The position numbers and the translations under genes are program-made. Source: Streptomyces sp. I05A-00742 (lineage in GTDB: Bacteria; Actinomycetota; Actinomycetes; Streptomycetales; Streptomycetaceae). Taken from it: a stretch of DNA of 64,000 nt. Below, in pieces: positions 9,148 to 16,085 of this stretch. Location: NCBI RefSeq assembly GCF_013055795.1, contig NZ_JABETO010000004.1, positions 62,001 through 126,000 on the forward strand, read 5' to 3'. Numbering within the stretch: the first letter of the stretch is position 1; every line of letters starts with the position of its first letter. The notes under the pieces are model-generated. The model did not search any database. It was given only the letters and a program-made list of their open reading frames with translations, and was not told where the DNA came from.

Positions 9148-9692
9148 CCGGCGCTCCCCGCCCGCGGACACCGGCCCCGCCGTCCCCGACGAGCGGCTGG
9201 AGCTGCTCTTCACCTGCGCCCACCCCGCCCTGTCGGCCGAGGCGCGCGGGGCGCTGATGCTGCGCTGCCTGGCCGGGCCGACGACGGTCGAGGTCGCCCA
9301 GGCCCACCTCGTCCCGACGGCGACGACGGCCCAGCGGATCGTACGGGCGAAGAAGGAGATCCGTACAGCCCGGATCCCGTTCAGGGTGCCCGGGGCCGAC
9401 GAGTTGCCCGAGCGGCTGCCGGGAGTCCTCCAGGTCTTCTACTCGCTCTTCATGGGCGGGTACGCGGCGAGTTCCGGCCCGGACCCGCAACACCCTGACC
9501 TCGCCGAGGAGGCCGTCCGGCTGACCCGGATCCTGCGCCGGTCGCTGCCCGCCGAGCGGGAGGTCACGGGGCTGCCGCCCTTATGCTGCTGGTCCACGCG
9601 CGGCGCGGGGCCGCACCGGGCCGCGCGGGGAACCCGTGCTGCTCGCGGACCAGGACCGCGGCCGCTGGGACCGCGCCCTGATCGAGGAGGGC
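9148..9692 (+). pseudogene. 3' fragment of an ECF RNA polymerase sigma factor (DUF6596 type)
   Basis: Reads DERLELLFTCAHPALS, then AQRIVRAKKEIRTARIP and FRVPGADELPERLPGVL, the region-4-plus-extension signature of the long ECF sigma factors carrying DUF6596. The sigma-2 domain is absent: the fragment starts right after the stop of the HEAT gene. Near 9580 the frame changes to ALMLLVHARRGAAPG, and near 9628 it changes again to VLLADQDRGRWDRALI, so at least two frameshifts are present. It cannot make a working sigma factor. Confidence 0.7.
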
Positions 9693-10145
9693 CCGGTCCG
9701 GGCGCGCGGCGACTTCGACCGGATGGTCGCCGACCTGGCCCGGGAACGAGCAGCCGCCTTCATCCCCGCCGAACTCACCGCACATCTCCGGGAGGCCGCG
9801 GAGACCACCCGCCACGCGCCCCTCTCCGGCCCCCTGGACCCGATCACCGACCTGCTGGTGCACGAGCAGGACATCGCGCGTCCCCTCGGGCGCGTGTGGA
9901 GGATGCCCGTGGCACCGGCGCTCGCGGCGATCGGCCACGTGCTGGAGAGCCGCTTCTACGGAGCCCGCAAGCGCTTCGCCGACGTGCGGCTGGTCGCCAC
10001 CGACGTCAACTGGTCGGCCGGCGAGGGGCCCGACGACCTCCGGGGACCGCTCGAAGACCTGCTGCTCCTGGCGACCGGAGGGACCGCCGCACTCTCCCAC
10101 GTCACGGACCCGGGGCGCGAACGTCTCGCGGCGGCCACGTCGTAG
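9693..10145 (+). pseudogene. 3' fragment of a maleylpyruvate-isomerase-family, mycothiol-dependent enzyme
   Basis: In the same frame as the last piece of the sigma fragment, the sequence changes after ALIEEG to RARGDFDRMVADLARERA, then DPITDLLVHEQDIARPLG, FYGARKRF and DLLLLATG. This is the C-terminal three quarters of the DinB-fold, mycothiol-dependent isomerase family. The N-terminal helix with the first metal-binding His is missing. The in-frame GTG at 9636 would make a 169-residue sigma/isomerase chimera, but I see no ribosome site for it. It ends 4 bases before the convergent Rieske gene. Confidence 0.7.
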
Positions 10146-10149
10146 CCGC

Positions 10150-11172
10150 TCAGGGCGACGGATAGAACTGGCGGGCCCAGTGGCGGAAGTAGCCGACGGC
10201 CTCGTCGCTCGCGGCGAGGCGCGGCCGCGGCTCGTAGCGTTTGGTGTTCCAGATCACCAGGTCCTGGCGGACCTTGCCGACCGCGGTCCGCAGCATCGCG
10301 CGGGCCAAGGCCCGGTGCAGACCGCGCCGCGGCAGCGACGCTCCGGTGGCGTCCGGCGGGCGGAGGTCCGCACAGGCTGTGGCGACCAGCATGCGGGTGC
10401 GCCGGGGCCCGGTCGGTGTGTGCATGGCCCACAGGTAGCTGGTGAGTCCGAGCGAGGGCAGCGGGAGCTCGACCCGGAGGTATCCCAGCCCCGCCAGGAG
10501 GAACGCGTGGTCGGCCCGGATCTTCCGCTTGAGAACGGGGGGCCGGTCCGGCCCGAGGCGCAGGCGCATGTGCAGGAGGGGGCCTTGGGCCGTCGGCGGG
10601 TCGAGTTCTCGCACGGCCACGTGGTGCAGGACGGGGAGATGCCGGTAGTCGAGGGTGTTCTCGATGATTTCCTGGGCGTAGGTGTGCACCTCCGTGCTCC
10701 AGGCGGCCGTCGGAACGACTCCGGCCCGGGCGGTGACGGGGACGTCCCAGGTGGGTCCGGCGCCGTCCGGTGCATGCCAGGCGAAGACAAAGCCGTTGTG
10801 CTCGCTGATGGTGTGGTGCCGCAGGCGGGCGCGCGGCGGCGGGCCGTCGGGCGTGCCGACGCAGGTGCCGTCGGGGGCGAAGGCGAAACGATGGAAGGGG
10901 CACACCAGGTTCTGACCCTGCACAGTGCCACCCGCCCCGAGATGGGCGCCGAGGTGCGGACAGTAGGGACGTACCGCGCGGGGGTGACCGTCGCGGGTGC
11001 GGTAGAGGACGACGTCCTCGTCCATGAAGCGGCGGGTCAGGACACCGCCGGGGGCCAGTTCGCGTGAGCGCGCCAGGCAGAACCAGCCGCTGGGGTAGGG
11101 CAGATGCCGCCCCGGCTCGTCGACGGCGGGGTGCGGACCACGGGACAGGGGCAGTTCGTCCCTCATCGTCAT
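10150..11172 (-). CDS. Rieske-type iron-sulfur oxygenase, alpha subunit
   Basis: Non-heme iron oxygenase of 340 residues. The Rieske [2Fe-2S] centre is Cys71-x-His73 and Cys91-x2-His94 (YCPHLGAHL, CPFHRF). The mononuclear iron site is visible as Asn172, Asp175, His178 and His183 (ENTLDYRHLPVLHH). The arrangement resembles the cholesterol-7-desaturase (DAF-36) and KshA group acting on steroid-like or polycyclic substrates, but the substrate cannot be read from sequence. An electron-transfer partner is not adjacent. It is divergent from a flavin monooxygenase gene 146 bases away, and the two probably act in one pathway. An ATG at 11166 is an alternative start. Confidence 0.85.
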   Translation of the reverse strand: MTMRDELPLSRGPHPAVDEPGRHLPYPSGWFCLARSRELAPGGVLTRRFMDEDVVLYRTRDGHPRAVRPYCPHLGAHLGAGGTVQGQNLVCPFHRFAFAPDGTCVGTPDGPPPRARLRHHTISEHNGFVFAWHAPDGAGPTWDVPVTARAGVVPTAAWSTEVHTYAQEIIENTLDYRHLPVLHHVAVRELDPPTAQGPLLHMRLRLGPDRPPVLKRKIRADHAFLLAGLGYLRVELPLPSLGLTSYLWAMHTPTGPRRTRMLVATACADLRPPDATGASLPRRGLHRALARAMLRTAVGKVRQDLVIWNTKRYEPRPRLAASDEAVGYFRHWARQFYPSP

Positions 11173-11318
11173 GACCGGCAGCCAACCACGGGAAGAAGTA
11201 CTCCATACCGACTGTCCGGCAAGCTCACTCGTATGAGGTATCCGCTGGTCATATCTCCATGTCCGACGACGGCTGAAGGCTACGGTCGACGGCTCCGGGT
11301 GAACGGTAGGGGGCGGCC

Positions 11319-12842
11319 ATGGCCGGGGGAAGTGCCGACAGTGGTGGTCAGGGCATGGAGGCCGTTGTCATCGGTGCCGGGCTCTCCGGCCTGGCCGCCG
11401 TGATCGCGCTGCGTGCGGCCGGGATCGACGACATCGTGGTGCTGGAGAAATCCGGTCGTCTCGGCGGGACTTGGCGCGACAACACCTATCCCGGATGCGG
11501 GTGCGACGTGCCGTCGGTGCTGTACGAGTACTCCTTCGCTCCTCACCCCTGGAGCCGGTGCTTCGCCGGACGGTCGGAAATCCTCGACTACCTCGAATCC
11601 ACCGCGGCGACGCATGGCGCGGACGAGGTGATCCGCTACGACACCGAGGTGCTGAGCGGCGGCTGGGAGCCGGACACCCACCGCTGGAAACTGCGGACCA
11701 CGTCGGGCACGTACACGACCCGGGTCGTGATCGTTGCCACCGGCCCCTGGCACCGGCCCCGTTACCCCGACATCCCCGGCCTCGACACCTTCCCCGGCAC
11801 CGCCTTCCACTCCGCCCGCTGGAACCACGACGCCGATCTGACCGGACGCCGCGTCGCGGTGGTGGGCACCGGAGCGTCCACCGTCCAGTTCCTGCCCGAG
11901 ATCCAGCCGAGGGCGGCGCACGTCGACGTCTTCCAGAGCACACCGCACTGGGTGCTCCCGAAACCCGACTACCCCCTCTCCCCCGGCCTCCACCGCTTCC
12001 TCGGGCACCACCCCGCGGCCCGCCGCGCGCTGCGCGGCCTGCACCACTGGACCCAGGAAGCCGTCGGCGTACCCCTGCGCCACCCCCGTCTGCTGCGGCC
12101 CCTGGAGGCCCTGGCCCGCCTCCACCTGCGCCGCTCCGTACCGGACGGCGCCCTGCGGCGGGCGCTCACTCCCCGCTACCGCCTCGGCGGCCGCCGCCTG
12201 ATCACCTCCGACACCTACTACCCCGCCCTCACCCGGCCCAACGTGCGGCTGCGTCCCACCCGTGTGACCGCCGTGGAGGGCTCCCACGTCATCGGCGCCG
12301 ACGGCACCCGCACGCCCGCCGACGTCATCGTCCTCGCCACCGGCTACCACATCGGCGAGCTCCCCCTGGCCCGCCGGCTGCACGGCACCGACGGCAGCCC
12401 GCTGGCCCGGACCTGGGCCGGCGACCGCCGCGCCTACCTGGGTACCAGTGTCAGCGGATACCCCAACCTCTTTCTCCTCATCGGCCCGAACCTGCTCTCC
12501 GGCACCACCGCCGTCCCCACCGTCCTCGAAGCCCAACTCCGGTACATCACCGCCGCCCTCGCTCACCTGCGCTCCAGTGGGTGCGCCGCACTGGACGTCA
12601 AGCCCGAGACCGAGGCGGCCCATCATCGGGCGCTGCACGCGGCGTTGAGCACCACCGTCTACAACAGCACCGGCGGATCCGGCTACTACTTCGGCCTTCC
12701 GGGTGTCAACACGTTCTGTTGGCCGTGGTCGACCACGCGGCTTGTCAAGCGTCTGGACGCCTTTGCCCCGGACGTCTACACCTGGACGTCGCCTTCCGGG
12801 GGCCGGCCCGGGCGGGACGGGCCGCCGGCATCCCAGCACTAG
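11319..12842 (+). CDS. Baeyer-Villiger-type flavin monooxygenase
   Basis: FAD- and NADPH-dependent monooxygenase of 507 residues that would insert oxygen next to a carbonyl or hydroxylate its substrate. It has the FAD-binding GAGLSGLA near residue 20, the GGTWRDNTYPGCGCD segment, the Baeyer-Villiger fingerprint FPGTAFHSARW near residue 158 (Phe-x-Gly-x3-His-x3-Trp), a second Rossmann loop GTGAST near 184 and the ATGYHIG motif late in the protein. The ATG at 11319 follows AGGGGGC; an internal Met at 11355 lies directly before the Rossmann fold and could also be used. It is paired divergently with the Rieske oxygenase. Confidence 0.87.
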   Translation: MAGGSADSGGQGMEAVVIGAGLSGLAAVIALRAAGIDDIVVLEKSGRLGGTWRDNTYPGCGCDVPSVLYEYSFAPHPWSRCFAGRSEILDYLESTAATHGADEVIRYDTEVLSGGWEPDTHRWKLRTTSGTYTTRVVIVATGPWHRPRYPDIPGLDTFPGTAFHSARWNHDADLTGRRVAVVGTGASTVQFLPEIQPRAAHVDVFQSTPHWVLPKPDYPLSPGLHRFLGHHPAARRALRGLHHWTQEAVGVPLRHPRLLRPLEALARLHLRRSVPDGALRRALTPRYRLGGRRLITSDTYYPALTRPNVRLRPTRVTAVEGSHVIGADGTRTPADVIVLATGYHIGELPLARRLHGTDGSPLARTWAGDRRAYLGTSVSGYPNLFLLIGPNLLSGTTAVPTVLEAQLRYITAALAHLRSSGCAALDVKPETEAAHHRALHAALSTTVYNSTGGSGYYFGLPGVNTFCWPWSTTRLVKRLDAFAPDVYTWTSPSGGRPGRDGPPASQH

Positions 12843-12861
12843 GGTATGTGGGTGGGTCCTT

Positions 12862-13019
12862 CCCCGGTCCCTCCCCAGAGGGGGCACCTCCATTTCACCG
12901 TTTCTTGCAGGAGCTGCGCCCCCGCACCCCCTTGAGCGCGCCTGCGGCGCGCGTCCTCAAGCGCCGGACGGGCTGTCTCAGCCCGTTGGGGGTGCCCCCT
13001 CTGGGGGAGGGGACCGGGG
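12862..13019. repeat. Large inverted repeat with two nested hairpins between convergent genes
   Basis: Outer arms at 12862-12888 and 12991-13019 are complementary over 27 bases, interrupted only by two one-base gaps. Inside lie a hairpin at 12931-12961 (CTTGAG/CTCAAG plus CGCGCC/GGCGCG) and another at 12968-12986 with a perfect 8-bp stem. It fills the gap between the monooxygenase and the convergent methyltransferase. The inner part resembles a family of dispersed intergenic palindromes I recall from Streptomyces genomes. It probably acts as a bidirectional terminator. Confidence 0.75.
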
Positions 13020-13020
13020 C

Positions 13021-13779
13021 TCAGGACGCCCGTCCCCCGAACCGCGCCAGGACGTACAGCGCCTCCCCGGAGAGGTCGCTGTCCTCGGCGTCGGTGTTGT
13101 CGTACATGCCGAGCACCTCGAAGCCCCCGTCCGTCAGGTAGCGCTCCAGCTCCATCGGGAAGAGCAGCCGGAAACGGACGTGGTCCGGCATCGGCGGCTG
13201 TCCGGCGACGCGCCACAGGCGGCGGCGGACGAGGAGCTGGTGGCGGCGGTCGAGGGTGTAGGTGGCCTCGGCGGTGGCGGTGAAGGCGGGGGTGGCGATG
13301 GTGAAGTGGCGCTGGAACGCCTCGCCCTCGGGGGTGGCGATGGCGTTGGGGACGTGGAGGAAGAGCAGGGTGCCGCGGCGGGCGTGGGTGGCGAAGGTGG
13401 TCACGGACCGGGCGATGTCGTCGTTGGTGTGCAGGTTGGACAGGGCCCAGCCGAGGCAGGTGATGGCGTCGAAGGTGCGGCCGAGGCGCAGGCTGCGCAT
13501 GTCGCCGGTGCGGAAGTCCGGTCCGGGGCGGCGGCTGCGGGCGAACGCGATCATGCCGTCCTGGTAGTCGACGCCGACGCAGTCGATCCCGGCGCCGGTG
13601 AAGTGCTCGACGTGCCGGCCGGTTCCGCAGCCGAGGTCGAGCAGGGTCCGGACGCCGCGGGGCGCGTGCTCGGCGAGGAGCCGTTCGGCCATCCGGGGGA
13701 TGTCCTTCTCCGTGCTCGGGTAGATCTCCTCGTACAGCTCCGGGTGGTCGTAGAGCAGGTTGCTCAGCAGAGGGTCCAT
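13021..13779 (-). CDS. Class I SAM-dependent methyltransferase
   Basis: A 252-residue methyltransferase with motif I LLDLGCGTG near residues 46-54, an acidic residue ending strand 2 (GVDYQDGM), and motif post-II/III ITCLGWALSNL. The N-terminus LYDHPELYEEIYP matches small-molecule N- or O-methyltransferases found in natural-product loci. It is the last gene of the leftward metallophore operon, 9 bases after the ATP-grasp stop, with GAGAGG as ribosome site. Its place points to tailoring of the peptide or of a building block; the methylated atom is unknown. Confidence 0.82.
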   Translation of the reverse strand: MDPLLSNLLYDHPELYEEIYPSTEKDIPRMAERLLAEHAPRGVRTLLDLGCGTGRHVEHFTGAGIDCVGVDYQDGMIAFARSRRPGPDFRTGDMRSLRLGRTFDAITCLGWALSNLHTNDDIARSVTTFATHARRGTLLFLHVPNAIATPEGEAFQRHFTIATPAFTATAEATYTLDRRHQLLVRRRLWRVAGQPPMPDHVRFRLLFPMELERYLTDGGFEVLGMYDNTDAEDSDLSGEALYVLARFGGRAS

Positions 13780-13788
13780 CGCTGCCTC

Positions 13789-15048
13789 TCACACGGCGGT
13801 GCCGTCCGGTTCGGTCTCGAAGGTGACGCCTGCCGTCAGTTCGGCCACCAGGGCGTCGACGGCGTCGGCGTCTTCCGCGCCGGCGACGAAGACGGCGGGC
13901 CGGGTGTACGAGTCACGGGCGGGCCCGATGACGTCACCGGGGGCGACCCGGAGGTGGGCGGCGAGCACGCTCGGGTGCCGGCTCAGCGCGTCCCAGCCGT
14001 GGACGGCGCGCAGCCGGCCGGGCGGCGCGAGCGGGAACTCGGCGCGGGCGGCGCCGACCGCCTCGGGGACGGGGGCGGGGGTGCGGCCCAGCAGGTCGTC
14101 GATGAGGGTGCCGTACAACTCCAGTCCCGGCCGGGTGTGTTCGACCAGCGCGTGGATGTAGTCGCCGCCGCCGCGGTCGTGGAGCTCGCCGAGGACGATG
14201 CCGTCGGCGGTCACCCAGAACTCGACGTGGAAGACGCCCCGGGTGACGCCGACGGCCGTGAGCGCGCGGGCGACCGCGTCGGCCGCCTCCTCGGCCGTCG
14301 CCTTGTCCAGCCCGGAGGGCACCCGCTGGCTGGTCTCGACGAAGCCCTCGCCGGTGCCCTTGCGGGTCAGGGCGAGGACGCGGGGGACGCCGCCGACGAG
14401 GACGCCCTCGGCGGAGAACTCGGCGCCCTCCACGAACGTCTCGACGAGGAAGCCGGCGGAGGCGGGCAGCGCGCCCATGGCCGCCGGGGGCGCGCCGAAC
14501 GCGGCCAGGGCGGCGGGCAGCCCGTCCGGCCCGTCCACCCGGGAGACGCCGATGCCCGCCAGGCCGTCGCGCGGCTTGACGATCCACGGTCCCGGCCCGG
14601 TCGCGCGCAGGAACCGTTCGGCGTCGGCGGCGTCCGCGCAGAGCGCGGTGCGCGGCTGCGGGAAGCCGGCCTCGCGCAGCCGGTCGCGGCACAGGTCCTT
14701 GTTGCGGACCCGGTGGACCGCCTCGGGGTCGTTGCCGGCGATGCCCAGCTCCCGGGCGATCACCGCGGCCGGGAGGACGGACAGTTCACGGATCGTCACC
14801 ACCGCCGCGACCGCCGGGCCGGTGGCCGCCCACGCCCGGCAGGCGTCGGCGTCGTGAACGTCCAGCGGCAGCACGGTGTCGACGCGGGCGAGTTCGTCGC
14901 GCGTCGCCTTCCGCAGGTTCTCCGGGGTGTCGGCGCCGATCAGCGCCAGTCCGCGCCGGCGCGCCTGGTGGCACAGCCGCCGGATCTGGTCGCGGCCCCA
15001 GGGCGTCAGCGCGGTGCTGCCCAGGACGAGGAGCATCGCCTCCGTCAC
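13789..15048 (-). CDS. ATP-grasp ligase
   Basis: A 419-residue ATP-grasp enzyme forming an amide or related C-N bond by way of an acyl phosphate. The N-terminal fold starts MLLVLGSTAL. The ATP-grasp core shows NKDLCRDRLREAGF, IVKPRDGLAGIGVS (phosphate-loop region), VETFVEGAEFSAEGVL, and the metal-binding end HVEFWVTADGIVLGELHDRGGG. It resembles L-amino-acid ligases and carboxylate-amine ligases of natural-product clusters. The GTG at 15048 is chosen because GAGGGAG lies 9 bases upstream; the ATG at 15036 is too far from it. It sits between an amidinohydrolase and a methyltransferase, suggesting that an extra amino group is attached to the product or that a precursor is built. Confidence 0.85.
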   Translation of the reverse strand: MTEAMLLVLGSTALTPWGRDQIRRLCHQARRRGLALIGADTPENLRKATRDELARVDTVLPLDVHDADACRAWAATGPAVAAVVTIRELSVLPAAVIARELGIAGNDPEAVHRVRNKDLCRDRLREAGFPQPRTALCADAADAERFLRATGPGPWIVKPRDGLAGIGVSRVDGPDGLPAALAAFGAPPAAMGALPASAGFLVETFVEGAEFSAEGVLVGGVPRVLALTRKGTGEGFVETSQRVPSGLDKATAEEAADAVARALTAVGVTRGVFHVEFWVTADGIVLGELHDRGGGDYIHALVEHTRPGLELYGTLIDDLLGRTPAPVPEAVGAARAEFPLAPPGRLRAVHGWDALSRHPSVLAAHLRVAPGDVIGPARDSYTRPAVFVAGAEDADAVDALVAELTAGVTFETEPDGTAV

Positions 15049-15117
15049 GCCAACCGACTCCCTCTCGCGTATGCCATCGGACGTGCCGTCGGACAGGGCC
15101 CTTTGAGTATGTGCGTC

Positions 15118-15150
15118 CGCCGGGTGCCTGCCAACCACAGGCACCCGGCG
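15118..15150. terminator. Perfect hairpin inside the metallophore operon
   Basis: Two exactly complementary 13-base arms (15118-15130 and 15138-15150) with a 7-base loop lie between the amidinohydrolase and ATP-grasp genes, which run in the same direction. With no T tract this looks like an intra-operon attenuator or an RNA-stability element rather than a full stop. Confidence 0.65.
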
Positions 15151-15197
15151 GGCGCGCCGGAGGGGCGGGAAGCGGCCAGCCGGCCGGGGCGGGGGCG

Positions 15198-16025
15198 TCA
15201 GACGGCCGCGGAACGAAGCTCCAGGGTGCAGCACTTGACGCTGCCGCCGCCCTTGAGCAGCTCGGTCAGGTCGATGCCGATCGGCTCGAAGCCCCGGTCG
15301 GCGAGCTTCGCGGCCAGCCCGGTGGCGGCCTCCGGCAGCACCACGTGCCGTCCGTCGCTGACCGCGTTGAGGCCGAAGACCGCCGCGTCCTCGGCGTCGG
15401 CGAGGACGGCGTCGGGGAACAGCCGCTCCAGCACGGCCCGGCTGCCGGGAGTGAAGGCCTCCGGGTGGTACATGATCTCGTCGGGGCCGAGCACGGCGAG
15501 GGCCGTGTCCAGGTGGTAGTAGCGCGCGTCCGTCAGCTCCAGGCCGATCACCGGGCGGCCGAAGAACTCCTGTGCCTCGCCGTGCGACTCGGGCGCGCTC
15601 CGGAAACCCTTGCCCGCGAGCACCCGGTCGCCGGTGACGAGGAAGTCGCCCTCGCCCTCGTTGACGTGCACCGGGTCCAGCGTCTCGGTGTACCCGTGCG
15701 AGCGGAACCACTCCAGGTAGGCGGGCCCTTCGGCGGCCCGTTCTGCGTTGCGGAAGCGGGCGCCCAGCACCTTGCCGTCGACGACGGTGGCGCCGTTGGC
15801 CGCGTAGACCATGTCGGGCAGGTCGGGCAGCGGCTCGATCAGGTCGACGCGGTGGCCGAGGCGGAGGTAGAGGTTCCGCAGGTCCTCCCACTGGGCGACG
15901 GCCAGTTCGGTGTCCACGGGCTTGGCGGGATCCATCCACGGGTTGATGGCGTAGGTGACGCGGAAATGGGTGGGCCGGCACATCAGATAGTGACGGGGGG
16001 AGGCGGTGCGGGGGGTGGTGGACAT
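15198..16025 (-). CDS. Arginine-deiminase/DDAH-superfamily amidinohydrolase
   Basis: A 275-residue guanidino-group-modifying enzyme. The superfamily residues are visible: the acidic pair in EGDF near 125-127, the catalytic HLDT at 171-174, and GGGSVKCCTLEL with the nucleophile in Cys265-Cys266. Family members release citrulline plus an amine from arginine or methylarginine, or transfer an amidino group. In this operon it could convert an arginine-type residue or make a citrulline- or ornithine-type unit. The ATG at 16025 is preferred over GTG 16031 because GGAG lies 5 bases before the ATG and would overlap the GTG. The gene follows NRPS1 after 60 bases. Confidence 0.83.
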   Translation of the reverse strand: MSTTPRTASPRHYLMCRPTHFRVTYAINPWMDPAKPVDTELAVAQWEDLRNLYLRLGHRVDLIEPLPDLPDMVYAANGATVVDGKVLGARFRNAERAAEGPAYLEWFRSHGYTETLDPVHVNEGEGDFLVTGDRVLAGKGFRSAPESHGEAQEFFGRPVIGLELTDARYYHLDTALAVLGPDEIMYHPEAFTPGSRAVLERLFPDAVLADAEDAAVFGLNAVSDGRHVVLPEAATGLAAKLADRGFEPIGIDLTELLKGGGSVKCCTLELRSAAV

Positions 16026-16085
16026 GGTCACTCCAAAACAGAAGCCGTAAGGAACTACAGAAGAAATAGCGAAGGGGCGGCGTCG

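Noticed and set aside
12703..15519. 938-codon plus-strand frame across the methyltransferase, ATP-grasp and amidinohydrolase genes
   Set aside because: Antisense shadow spanning several well-supported genes; the protein has no domain signature.
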